Shown here: in pieces, positions 13,981-21,757 of the stretch
How positions within the stretch are numbered: the first letter of the stretch is position 1
Layout: each line of letters begins with the position of its first letter
Assembly: GCA_021203145.1 (NCBI GenBank)
Contig: JAJQBS010000093.1
Coordinates: 1 to 32,790 of the forward strand
Source of the DNA: Lachnospiraceae bacterium
GTDB lineage: Bacteria; Bacillota; Clostridia; Lachnospirales; Lachnospiraceae
Direction: 5' to 3'
Length of the DNA stretch: 32,790 nt
Made by a program: the position numbers and the translations under genes
The notes under the pieces: generated by a model
The model's database searches: none
Told to the model about the DNA's origin: nothing
What the model saw: the letters and a program-made list of their open reading frames with translations, nothing else

Positions 13981-15353
13981 CACGTCGCCTCCCGGAAGAT
14001 CCTTCCCATCAGGATCACCGCCGCGATTGCCAGCACAAATTCCGCACTGGGCTGGGCATAGGCAAGCCCATACAATGGCCAGATCCGGTTCAGTAAAAAC
14101 AGAGCCGGTATCTCCAGCACGACCTTTCTTAAAATAGCAAATACCAGAGACCTCCTTCCCATGCCGCAGGCCTGGAAGACACCCACAGCCAGGAAATCGA
14201 CATTCAAGAATACCAGCTCCAGACACATCCCCTGAAGGAAACAGCCGCCATAGGCAACCACCTCTTCATTTTTCATAAACAGACGAATCAGTCCCTCAGA
14301 GCCCGCAAAATAAACAACGGTCATCAGCAGCATAAAGGTAACGCTGATTTTCGCGGTGAAGGTAACTGCTTTTTTCATGCGCTCCCGGTTCCCGCTTGCG
14401 TAGTTGTAGCCGACCAACGGCATAATGCCCTGGGAGACGCCCATCGCGATATACATGGGGATCATGTTGATCTTCTGGGTGATTCCCATCGCGGCGACCG
14501 CGTCGGAGCCGTAGGAGGAGGTAAAGTTGTTCAGCACCGTCATGCTGGTCACGTTCAGCAGATTTTGGATCGCGGCCGGTACGCCGACCGCGCAAATTCC
14601 TTTGAGGATCGCAGCGTCAAAAGCAAACCTGCGCGGGTTCACACACACCAGCGTCTTCCCGCGGCGCACCCACAACAGGGCAAAGAAGTAAATACAGGCC
14701 ACGCAGTTGGAAAGAAAGGTAGCCAGCCCCGCGCCGGCGGCTCCCATGCCCAGTCCCATGGGCAGGATAAAAATCGGATCCAGAAGAATGTTCAGCAGAC
14801 AGCCGCTCATGGTTCCGATGCTTGCATGCAGGGCGGCGCCCTCTGAGCGCACCAGATTGGCCAGAACCACGTTCAGAATCGCCGGAACCGCACCGCAGAG
14901 GGTCGTCCAGCGAAGATACTGCCAGGTGGCCGCCGCAGTGTCACTGCTGGTTCCCAGAATTCCCAGCAGCTGCACGTGGAAAATTCCGGTTGTCAGTGAA
15001 AATAAAGCAGAAAAAGCCAAAGCACAGTAAAAGCTGATGGCGGAGCTTTTCCGCACCGCCTCGTATTCTTTTTTCCCCAGGAAGCGGCTCATCAGGCTGG
15101 AGCCGCCGACCCCAAACAGATTATTGACAGCATTAAACGCCAGCAGCACCGGCGCGGCCAGCGTGACCGCGGCATTTTCCACAGGATCATTCAGCATGCC
15201 CACAAAATACGTATCTGCCAGGTTATAGATCACCATGACAAGAGAGCTGAGCACCGTGGGGACCGCCATCTTCATGACCGCACGCGGGATGGATGTTCTC
15301 TCAAAAAGCTCAACCTTCTGTTCTTCGATTGACTGTCCTTTTTCGTCCTGCAT
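13980..15353 (-). CDS. MATE family multidrug/metabolite efflux transporter
   Basis: Integral membrane transporter of 457 residues, the family's usual length, expected to export cationic drugs or metabolites using a sodium or proton gradient. About twelve hydrophobic segments are seen. Family landmarks in the first half are IPRAVMKMAVPTVLSSLVMVIYNLADTYFVG and AVNNLFGVGGSSLMSRFLG, and in the second half INMIPMYIAMGVSQGIMPLVGYNYASG. The start at 15353 follows GAGAGG with good spacing. It is about 100 bases after the reductase gene at 15455-16381 in the same direction. The C-terminal end abuts the palindromic element at 13850-13980; the last residues (GRIFREAT) are short but plausible. The transported substrate cannot be inferred. 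Confidence 0.93.
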   Translation of the reverse strand: MQDEKGQSIEEQKVELFERTSIPRAVMKMAVPTVLSSLVMVIYNLADTYFVGMLNDPVENAAVTLAAPVLLAFNAVNNLFGVGGSSLMSRFLGKKEYEAVRKSSAISFYCALAFSALFSLTTGIFHVQLLGILGTSSDTAAATWQYLRWTTLCGAVPAILNVVLANLVRSEGAALHASIGTMSGCLLNILLDPIFILPMGLGMGAAGAGLATFLSNCVACIYFFALLWVRRGKTLVCVNPRRFAFDAAILKGICAVGVPAAIQNLLNVTSMTVLNNFTSSYGSDAVAAMGITQKINMIPMYIAMGVSQGIMPLVGYNYASGNRERMKKAVTFTAKISVTFMLLMTVVYFAGSEGLIRLFMKNEEVVAYGGCFLQGMCLELVFLNVDFLAVGVFQACGMGRRSLVFAILRKVVLEIPALFLLNRIWPLYGLAYAQPSAEFVLAIAAVILMGRIFREAT

Positions 15354-15454
15354 AGTGTTCCTCTCAAAAATCCACTTTTGTTTTCATTATTCATCACAGT
15401 TCAAAACAGTAATGCGGTCTTTGGTCCGCTGTTCTGAATAGCTGCCATTTTTTA

Positions 15455-16381
15455 TCATTTTAACAACCGGTAAAACTCTTCATTCTGAGGAACCGAAATG
15501 CCATATTTACGACCCATGGTACATACGGTTCCGGCGAACAGCTCTACTTCAGTCTGCCGTCCCGCCAGGACATCCTGCTGCATCGAAGGCTGCCCCTTGG
15601 GAGAGAGGCCGTCGATGACGTCCACCCAGTCCCACAGTTCTTCTTCCGTCAGCAGGATCCCTGCCGCGGCGGCCGCACTTCTGGCCTCTTCCATCGCAGT
15701 TACCATAACATTTCTAAGCCTTCCAGGCTTCTGCACGCCCTCATAATCTACATCAAAGACCGCACAGGTCTGATTGACTCCCACATTCAGCATCCACTTG
15801 CTGTAAATCTGATGATGAATATCCTCCGGCACCTGATAAGCCAGGCCGATCCGTCCAAAAAACTCCTCTGCCTCACAGACAGCTTCGCTTCGGGAAGAGT
15901 CCTTTTCACCAAATGCAATATAGCCTGCTTTGCTGTATGTAACCTGCCGTTTTTTCGCGTCGCCCAAACGCACTGCCAAGAGCGCATCCACCCTGGTCGC
16001 ATCCATCCCCTGCACGCAGGAGTACAGCAGCCGCTTTGGTTTCAGAATCTCTTCCAGCATCTGCTCCGAGGACACCCCATTTAAAAACGACATCACAATG
16101 GTCTGCTCCCCGCAAAAGGGACGCGCCATCCTGGCCGCTTCTGCAAGAGCCATGTACTTCGTAGTAAAAATGAGCAAATCTACTGATCGTCCTTCTTCCG
16201 GCGTCACATAGTGGAACTCACATTTTTTCCCATTCGCATAAACCCCTTCCGCCTGATACCGGCGGATACGCTCCTCATCTGCAACGATCAGCAGGTCTTC
16301 TCTGTCCATTTTTTCCAGAAACAGGCTCCCATAAAGTACACCCAGGGCGCCCAGTCCTACGATTCCAACTGTTTTGATCAT
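15455..16381 (-). CDS. panE: 2-dehydropantoate 2-reductase family oxidoreductase
   Basis: NADP-dependent reductase of the ketopantoate reductase (ApbA/PanE) family, 308 residues, which in the canonical case makes pantoate for pantothenate and CoA synthesis. It starts with a Rossmann turn VGIVGLGALGVLYGS. FTTKYM and MSFLNGVSSEQML match the conserved KxxxxxxA and QNG-like region, and the C-terminal domain has KWMLNVGVNQTCAVFDVDYEGV with the conserved Lys and Asn and then GQPSMQQDV(L)AGRQTEVELFAG, close to the family's SSMxQDxxxGRxTEI signature. No other pantothenate genes are nearby, so a different 2-keto acid could be the substrate. The start at 16381 has a GGGAGAG ribosome site. Confidence 0.88.
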   Translation of the reverse strand: MIKTVGIVGLGALGVLYGSLFLEKMDREDLLIVADEERIRRYQAEGVYANGKKCEFHYVTPEEGRSVDLLIFTTKYMALAEAARMARPFCGEQTIVMSFLNGVSSEQMLEEILKPKRLLYSCVQGMDATRVDALLAVRLGDAKKRQVTYSKAGYIAFGEKDSSRSEAVCEAEEFFGRIGLAYQVPEDIHHQIYSKWMLNVGVNQTCAVFDVDYEGVQKPGRLRNVMVTAMEEARSAAAAAGILLTEEELWDWVDVIDGLSPKGQPSMQQDVLAGRQTEVELFAGTVCTMGRKYGISVPQNEEFYRLLK

Positions 16382-16424
16382 AATATCTTCTCTCCCGAAT
16401 CTTTTTCACTTATCATACCCTATC

Positions 16425-16622
16425 CTAAAATAATCCAGACAGCGTTCTCGATGCTTCCTTGTGTGCATTCGTCCGCACTGGTTTTACGGCTGTCCCGGGT
16501 ATATTCCAGGTTTTGCCCGTTAAAAAAGCTTCAGGAATACGCCTTTCGGCATAATAGTTCCTGACGCTTCTTTCCGATATATTCCATTTCTTTGCCATCT
16601 CGGTTACCGACAAATACTTCAT
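16425..16622 (-). CDS. Small helix-turn-helix protein, related to the N-terminus of Fic-type proteins
   Basis: A 65-residue protein with an N-terminal MerR/excisionase-like helix-turn-helix (LSVTEMAKKWNISERSVRNYYAERRIP) and a short wing (GKTWNIP). Stretches of this kind occur as the N-terminal DNA-binding part of some Fic-domain proteins in Firmicutes. Here the frame stops soon after the wing. It has a strong GGAGG ribosome site before the ATG at 16622 and lies 27 bases after the pseudouridine synthase, so it may be expressed as a small regulator. A Fic remnant is present about 1 kb away (17602-18123), so this could also be another fragment of the same decayed locus. Function not known. Confidence 0.6.
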   Translation of the reverse strand: MKYLSVTEMAKKWNISERSVRNYYAERRIPEAFLTGKTWNIPGTAVKPVRTNAHKEASRTLSGLF

Positions 16623-16649
16623 ACGATGTTTCCTCCGAAAAGCAGTATA

Positions 16650-17390
16650 CTACATCATCGGCAAAGTATCAACGCAAATAGCCTCGCCTTTTTTCAAAGA
16701 TATCGGCAGCACCAGGGAGCCGAATGACAGGCGTTTCAAATAGATTACTTCATTTCCCTCGGCATGAAACATCCGCTTTACCTGATGATACCGTCCCTCC
16801 TGAATCGTTAAAAGAACCACGCGCCCCGAACCTGCGCACGCGCAGTATTCCTCCGGCAAATAGTTCAGCTCCTGGCTGTCATTATCACAAATCACAAGTC
16901 TGGCCGGAAGGGTCGGCGTGTCGTCACCGATATCCACACCTGCAGAAAAAAGATCCATATACGCCTTCCCGGCAGGGCGTTCAAGTACGGCCAGATATGT
17001 TTTATCCACATGGCTGCGCGGGGAAAGCATGCGGTGCGCCATCATGCCGTCATTGGTAATCAGAAGCAGCCCTTCCGTGTCCTTGTCCAGCCTGCCCACC
17101 GGAAACAGATCCCTGTTTTGCGGCACAAGCTCCATCACAGTCGGAAAGCGGTCGTCCTTTACCGCGCAGACATAGCCGGCCGGCTTATGCAGCATATAGG
17201 TTACGAAGCCGCGCGCTGCCACAAGACTTCCGTTTACAGCAATCTCATCTGCATCCGGAGTAATCTTTGTCTCCGGTTTTGCAGCACAGATCCCGTTAAT
17301 AGTGACTGCTTTCCTTTTTATGAGGCTCTTTACTTCGCTCCTCGTCCCGATCCCGGCATCCGCCAGGTACTTATCCAATCGTATCTGCAT
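16650..17390 (-). CDS. rsuA: Pseudouridine synthase, RsuA family (16S rRNA)
   Basis: Isomerises a uridine in rRNA; RsuA acts at position 516 of 16S rRNA in E. coli. The 246-residue protein has an N-terminal S4 RNA-binding domain (IRLDKYLADAGIGTRSEVKSLIKRKAVTINGICA is its start) and the catalytic domain with the RsuA/RluD signature GRLDKDTEGLLLITNDG, containing the catalytic aspartate, then HVDKTYLA, and near the end IQEGRYHQVKRMF. Length fits RsuA; RluB and RluE are close relatives, so the target base is not certain. AAGGAAG precedes the ATG at 17390. Downstream is the small HTH gene; upstream is a region of broken genes. Confidence 0.93.
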   Translation of the reverse strand: MQIRLDKYLADAGIGTRSEVKSLIKRKAVTINGICAAKPETKITPDADEIAVNGSLVAARGFVTYMLHKPAGYVCAVKDDRFPTVMELVPQNRDLFPVGRLDKDTEGLLLITNDGMMAHRMLSPRSHVDKTYLAVLERPAGKAYMDLFSAGVDIGDDTPTLPARLVICDNDSQELNYLPEEYCACAGSGRVVLLTIQEGRYHQVKRMFHAEGNEVIYLKRLSFGSLVLPISLKKGEAICVDTLPMM

Positions 17391-17402
17391 AGGTCTTCCT
17401 TG

Positions 17403-17606
17403 TCAATTATGAATCAGGCAGTCCCATTCTGATTCTCTAAATCCTGTAATCACAGTATTTCCATCTACAACAAGCGGTCTTTTCACCAGCATTCCGTCCG
17501 CAGAGAGCAGCTGCAGCTATTCCTCTTCGCTCATAAAGGGCAGCTTATCCTTAAGCTTGCGTTCTTTATACAGATTTCCACTTGTATTAAAGAATTTCAA
17601 GTCATT
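17403..17606 (-). pseudogene. C-terminal remnant of an ArsC/Spx-like protein, with in-frame stop
   Basis: On the minus strand the frame reads DLKFFNTSGNLYKERKL then KDKLPFMSEEE, a TAG stop, and LQLLSADGMLVKRPLVV up to ITGFRESEW and a TGA at 17403-17405. This is the conserved C-terminal half of ArsC-like/Spx-type proteins of the thioredoxin fold (the KRP motif is present). The glutamine expected after SEEE is replaced by TAG, consistent with one C to T change. The N-terminal half with the redox cysteine is missing; homology begins right where the Fic remnant ends, so a deletion fused the two. Confidence 0.8.
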
Positions 17607-18123
17607 CCGCCTTCACATACCTCTGATTTCTGCTTTGCGGCTTATCCGGGATGGACATCCGGACAAGTCCCTGCTCCATCGCGGGATGCAGATAATTCCG
17701 TCGGAAGGTCTCTCTGGATTTTAATCCCAGTCGATCCATCAGTGTTTTCCCTGTATACGGAACGCCGTATTCCATAACACCCAGTAGTTTCCTGACATAC
17801 TCAGATAACTGCGCACCCTCCTGGTCAATCTGCGCAGCGACATCATCCAGAATCCCATCAATCTGTGTCAGCATAAATTCTAAAAATGCGTTCGATTTTC
17901 CCTCTACATGGCACCTTGCGATCGAAGCATAGTAATCCTCCTGAAAATGCTCAATCTGGCTTTCCAGAGGAATACAGGCAAAAACAGGTTTCCATTTTGA
18001 GAGAATCGCAGTTTGCCATAACCGCGCCATTCTGCCATTTGCATCCCCGTCTGCAACCCCATACTCGATTCCCCGGTATACAGCCTTTGCTCCGTTCACA
18101 TACTTCTTCACCTTTCTGTTCAC
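17602..18123 (-). pseudogene. Fic-domain protein remnant lacking the catalytic histidine
   Basis: The frame, 173 codons from a GTG, matches the C-terminal half of a Fic (AMPylation) protein: NGRMARLWQTAILSKWKPVF, then the helical IPLESQIEHFQEDYYASI and the trailing helices with a winged-helix-like end (GKTLMDRLGLKSRETFRRNYL). The Fic motif HPFxxGNGR is broken: the sequence reads VADGDANGR, as if six bases were added between DG and NGR, and the HPF part is absent. Residues before this are unlike Fic and may come from another gene. The 3' end runs directly into the ArsC-like fragment. It is very probably not an active enzyme, though the open frame could still be translated. Confidence 0.7.
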
Positions 18124-18125
18124 AT

Positions 18126-18458
18126 ACGCCAGAACTCCGTATCGTTATACACAAAATCTGCACACCTTCTTTGAGAAAAATTCTCTACCGGATACCCCTG
18201 TGGAATCAGTTCTATATCCCTTGATGTTTCCGTCCGCGTATCGCATCCATCTTTATGCAGAGTATAACGTTCAAAACGGAGCGTGTTTTTTATCATGTAC
18301 TTTCTGTAATACTCTTTATCAAACCCGCCGCCGTTATAACCCGCTTTGGGATTTTCAAAAATCGGCTCGTCAGCCAGCAGGAGTTCCCTTAAATGTGGAA
18401 GCGAAACATAGTTTCCTTCTTTATCTTTCAGGAGCGCTCTCGGAAACCTCTATTCAAT
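18126..18458 (-). pseudogene. Unidentified gene fragment without a start codon
   Basis: An open frame on the minus strand begins after a TAG near 18459 and ends with a TGA after EFWRM at about 18126. It reads RFPRALLKDKEGNYVSLPHL, then FENPKAGYNGGGFDKEYYRKYM, then IELIPQGYPVENFSQRRCAD and FVYNDTEFW. Its composition looks like real protein, but it has no ATG near its beginning and I do not recognise the family. Together with the Fic and ArsC-like pieces it forms a mosaic of broken genes of about 1 kb. Confidence 0.45.
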
Positions 18459-18475
18459 GCTTTTCTCAGCATGAT

Positions 18476-19252
18476 TTATAAATCCAGCCTTTCTTCCACT
18501 CTCAGCTCATATTTTTCTGCCATCTGCATGGCTCTGTCATATACCTCCTGCCCGATGATCTGCGACGGATGGTGTGCGTCCACTCCCAGCACGACCCGGT
18601 TCCCAACCCGGCCCACAATCTTCCAGAAACGTTCTGATGGATAGTGGCGGTGCTGCAAAAGTCCCTGAAGATTGATTTCCAGCGGAATGCGAAGATCGTA
18701 CAGTGCCTTACAGAGGCGTGTGATCTCCCGCTCGTACACAGCTCCCGGTCCTTCATAGTTGATCAGATCCGGGTGGGCAAGGTAGAGGAATGCCCCGGTC
18801 TCCATCCCGGTAATGACGGTATCTACATACTCTTTCAGAAAAGCATCACTTTTCGTGGGCGTACCAGTGTAGGTTTCATCTGATTCATGTTCCAGGAAAT
18901 GCTGCCCCATGATCAGATAGTCGGCTTTTACTCGATGCACCATCTCCATCTGCGCATCGAAAAACTCCGGCGTGTACTCTGCCTCAAAGCCCACGAGCAG
19001 GTGGATTTTTCCCTTATACTCCCGCGCCAGGGAGCGGATCGTACTCACATATTCGTCCGCCTGCTCCATGTCCATACGAATATTTGAGACATAACCGTCT
19101 GTAAACGGACAGGGAATGTGATCCGCGAAGCCAAGTATCTCCATCCCCATGGAAATCGCAGCTTCGATATAGTCTCGTTCGGAGCCTTCTGCGTGCTTGC
19201 AGCGGGTGGTATGTGTATGATAATTTGCTTTCATGTAGTGGTTCATATTCAT
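18476..19252 (-). CDS. PHP-domain histidinol-phosphatase family protein
   Basis: Metal-dependent phosphoesterase of the polymerase and histidinol phosphatase (PHP) family, 258 residues; the HisK/HisJ members remove phosphate from L-histidinol phosphate in histidine synthesis. Metal ligands are in YHTHTTRCKHAEG near the N-terminus, GFADHIPCP, the central GFEAEYTPEF, GQHFLE, the LAHPDLI segment and LGVDAHHPSQI close to the C-terminus. The ATG at 19252 follows GAGGA; further ATGs at 19246 and 19234 are in frame. No other histidine genes are close, so the substrate is inferred from family only. It lies downstream of the glycyl-tRNA synthetase, separated by a hairpin at 19298-19327. Confidence 0.85.
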   Translation of the reverse strand: MNMNHYMKANYHTHTTRCKHAEGSERDYIEAAISMGMEILGFADHIPCPFTDGYVSNIRMDMEQADEYVSTIRSLAREYKGKIHLLVGFEAEYTPEFFDAQMEMVHRVKADYLIMGQHFLEHESDETYTGTPTKSDAFLKEYVDTVITGMETGAFLYLAHPDLINYEGPGAVYEREITRLCKALYDLRIPLEINLQGLLQHRHYPSERFWKIVGRVGNRVVLGVDAHHPSQIIGQEVYDRAMQMAEKYELRVEERLDL

Positions 19253-19297
19253 CCTCGTCCTGTGATAGTAAGGATCTCGCCTTTCAGTATCTCTATG

Positions 19298-19327
19298 AAA
19301 GCCCCGGATCTGCCAATCCGGGGCTTT
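19298..19327. terminator. GC-rich hairpin downstream of glyS
   Basis: Perfect 12-base stem AAAGCCCCGGAT (19298-19309) and ATCCGGGGCTTT (19316-19327) with a six-base loop, about 30 bases after the glyS stop. The A/T-rich stem ends act as a partial U tract in both directions, but no long T run follows on the minus strand. It is the probable end of the glyS transcript. Confidence 0.7.
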
Positions 19328-19357
19328 CTATTCCTTTTGAACGTTATGGCACTCATT

Positions 19358-20746
19358 TTACCATGCAAATTTCTCCTCGAAATATGCTTTCAGATCTTCA
19401 ATCTTTATGCGCTCCTGCTCCATGCTGTCACGGTCGCGCACGGTCACAGCGCCGTCCGTTTCGGAGTCAAAGTCGTAGGTCACGCAGAACGGCGTCCCGA
19501 TCTCGTCCTGTCTGCGGTAGCGCTTACCGATGTTGCCTCGGTCGTCGAACTCGCAGTTGTAATACTTCGAAAGCTCTGTATAGATCTTCTCGGCGCCCTC
19601 GTTCAGCTTTTTGGAGAGCGGCAGCACGCCAATCTTGACCGGGGCGATGGCAGGATGGAAATGCAGCACGGTGCGCACATCCCCGCCCTCAAGGGTCTCT
19701 TCGTCATAAGCGCTGCAGAGGAACGCCAGCACGACACGGTCCGCGCCGAGGGAAGGTTCGATGACGTACGGGATGTATTTTTCTTTCTTTTCCTCGTCAA
19801 AATAGGTCATATCCTGGCCAGAGGTATTCTGGTGCTGGGTCAGGTCATAGTCGGTACGGTCTGCGATGCCCCAGAGCTCGCCCCAACCGAACGGGAACAG
19901 GAACTCGATGTCGGTCGTCCCCTTGCTGTAGAAGCAAAGCTCTTCCGGCGCGTGGTCGCGCAGACGCAGCTCGTCCTCCCTCATGCCCAGCTTTTTCAGC
20001 CACTCGAAGCAGAAGCTTCTCCAGTACTGGAACCAGTCGAGGTCGGTGCCCGGCACGCAGAAAAATTCCAGCTCCATCTGCTCAAACTCACGGGTGCGGA
20101 AGGTGAAGTTGCCCGGCGTGATCTCGTTGCGGAAGGATTTGCCAATCTGGGCAATGCCGAACGGCAGCTTCTTGCGAGAGGTACGTTGTACGTTTTTAAA
20201 GTTGACAAAAATGCCCTGCGCGGTCTCCGGGCGCAGGTAAACCGTATTTTTTGCGTCCTCGGTCACGCCCTGGAAGGTCTTGAACATCAGGTTAAACTGA
20301 CGGATATCGGTAAAATTATGTTTGCCGCAGGACGGGCAGGGAATCTTGTGGTTCTCGATGTAATCCCGCATCTCTTCCTGGGAAAAGGCGTCGATCGGCT
20401 TGTCCAGGGTCAGCCCCTGCCGGGCGCAATAATCCTCAATCACCTTATCCGCACGAAAACGCTCGTGACACTCCTTGCAGTCCATCAGCGGATCCGCGAA
20501 GCCGCCGAGATGACCGCTCGCGACCCAGGTCTGCGGGTTCATCAGAATCGCGCAGTCCACACCGACATTGTACGGGTTTTCGCGGACAAACTTCTGCCAC
20601 CAGGCCTGCTTGACATTGTTTTTCAGCTCCACGCCGAGGTTGCCGTAATCCCAGGTGTTTGCCAGGCCGCCATAGATTTCGCTCCCCGGGTACACAAAGC
20701 CTCTGCCCTTCGCGAGCGCCACGATTTTGTCCATTGTCTTTTCCAT
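19358..20746 (-). CDS. glyS: Glycyl-tRNA synthetase (single-chain, class II)
   Basis: Charges tRNA-Gly in the cytoplasm. At 462 residues this is the homodimeric class II type, not the alpha2beta2 glyQ/glyS type. The start [27 protein letters not shown] is typical. A zinc-binding insertion has CKECHERF and CPSCGKHNF, motif 2 is seen in [25 protein letters not shown], and motif 3 in [14 protein letters not shown]. The C-terminal anticodon domain contains [11 protein letters not shown] and [19 protein letters not shown] precedes the ATG. It starts 30 bases after the stop codon of the lipoprotein gene, so both are read from the promoter at 21658-21686. Complete and unremarkable. Confidence 0.97.
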   Translation of the reverse strand: MEKTMDKIVALAKGRGFVYPGSEIYGGLANTWDYGNLGVELKNNVKQAWWQKFVRENPYNVGVDCAILMNPQTWVASGHLGGFADPLMDCKECHERFRADKVIEDYCARQGLTLDKPIDAFSQEEMRDYIENHKIPCPSCGKHNFTDIRQFNLMFKTFQGVTEDAKNTVYLRPETAQGIFVNFKNVQRTSRKKLPFGIAQIGKSFRNEITPGNFTFRTREFEQMELEFFCVPGTDLDWFQYWRSFCFEWLKKLGMREDELRLRDHAPEELCFYSKGTTDIEFLFPFGWGELWGIADRTDYDLTQHQNTSGQDMTYFDEEKKEKYIPYVIEPSLGADRVVLAFLCSAYDEETLEGGDVRTVLHFHPAIAPVKIGVLPLSKKLNEGAEKIYTELSKYYNCEFDDRGNIGKRYRRQDEIGTPFCVTYDFDSETDGAVTVRDRDSMEQERIKIEDLKAYFEEKFAW

Positions 20747-20776
20747 AACAGATTCTCCTCTTCTTTTTTACTTTTC

Positions 20777-21484
20777 TCAATATATAATGTAAACACGGTT
20801 CGCAATCTTCTGCTCGGCGTAGGATTCCTCTTCCCCTTCATAAACCTTACTCGAGGGAAGCACCAGCGCCTCCTGCTCATCCGTCTCCCCGCTCGCGTAT
20901 ACCGTATCAGCGGAAATCATCTCCGCATTTGTGCTGATAAAGGTCACGTCCTGGCCTTCCACATGCACCTCCATGGGAGCCTGCACAATCACCACCTCGG
21001 CTGACATATCCTCAAACACCGTGCTGTAGCTCACTTCGCTGCCGGAGATCTCTCCGTCCGTCACACGGTAAAAGGAGACGTCAAACAGATAGCCCTCCAG
21101 CTGGGCGCTGATGATGGAGCCACTGAAAAACTCTATATTATTAAATGCAGCATAGTCTTCTGCGGAGGAATACCAGAGCTTCAGCGTCACGGTGCTGCCG
21201 TCATTGGAAAAGCTTCTGACCTCTACAGAGTCTTCGCCATTTTCCGCGTTGTACTCATCCACCTCGGAATTGATCATTTCCTCCAGTTCAGTCAGGTCAT
21301 AATAGGACTGATCCAGCGTCTCCTGGACAATCTCGGTCACACTCCCGTCTGACGCGACTGAAATCGCCTCCGACTCCTGCGGAGTCCATGCAGTCCCGCC
21401 CAGGTTCAGCGTACTGCACCCGCCGGACAGCATGGCACCCGCACAGATCACTGCCAGTGCCGCTCTTTTTTTCGCTGTTACCAT
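20777..21484 (-). CDS. Predicted lipoprotein of unknown function
   Basis: A 235-residue protein with a lipoprotein signal: positive N-terminus (MVTAKKRAA), hydrophobic core and lipobox LSGGC (Cys near residue 23), so it should be anchored to the outer face of the membrane. The mature part is very acidic and rich in Ser, Thr and beta-prone sequence, with no catalytic motif that I recognise. The start at 21484 is preferred, with GGGAGGG close upstream; the TTG at 21496 is in frame and would absorb this ribosome site. It is upstream of glyS with a 30-base gap, and related lipoproteins are often found beside glyS and recO in Lachnospiraceae. Function unknown. Confidence 0.85.
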   Translation of the reverse strand: MVTAKKRAALAVICAGAMLSGGCSTLNLGGTAWTPQESEAISVASDGSVTEIVQETLDQSYYDLTELEEMINSEVDEYNAENGEDSVEVRSFSNDGSTVTLKLWYSSAEDYAAFNNIEFFSGSIISAQLEGYLFDVSFYRVTDGEISGSEVSYSTVFEDMSAEVVIVQAPMEVHVEGQDVTFISTNAEMISADTVYASGETDEQEALVLPSSKVYEGEEESYAEQKIANRVYIIY

Positions 21485-21520
21485 TTTCCCTCCCAAATCA
21501 TGCCAAGGATTCGTGTCGCG

Positions 21521-21554
21521 ATCGGATAGGGGGAGCGCTCTTTTCCCCTATCCG
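21521..21554. repeat. GATAGGGGGA palindrome, copy in the lipoprotein leader
   Basis: Inverted repeat CGGATAGGGG (from 21523) and CCCCTATCCG (to 21554) around GAGCGCTCTTTT-like loop sequence. It is about 35 bases upstream of the lipoprotein start and downstream of the promoter, so it is transcribed as a leader hairpin, as is the copy at 11943-11969 before ppdK. Its loop contains the GCGCTCTTT also seen at 12256-12289. Confidence 0.75.
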
Positions 21555-21657
21555 TCTGCGCCGGCCGCGTGTGGCGTAAGCCACAAAACATCTTACGCGA
21601 CCGTGTGCATACAAGACCAGGAATGATCCGCAGGAGCACCCTGGCGCCACTCGAATC

Positions 21658-21686
21658 ATTATATAGTCAAACGCCCTGTGTTTCAA
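21658..21686 (-). promoter_or_regulatory. Promoter of the lipoprotein-glyS transcript
   Basis: On the minus strand TTGAAA (21681-21686), a 17-base spacer and a consensus TATAAT (21658-21663). The transcript would start near 21651 and have a leader of about 165 nt that includes the palindrome at 21521-21554 and a smaller hairpin around GTGGCGTAAGCCAC. Confidence 0.75.
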
Positions 21687-21757
21687 CCCTTTTTTCACGC
21701 CGCCATCTGCCGTTTTTGCACACTTTTTTACCGTCATCTGCCGGTTCTCACATTTTA

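Noticed and set aside
19118..21004. 628-codon open frame on the plus strand
   Set aside because: Antisense to glyS and the lipoprotein, which are well supported.
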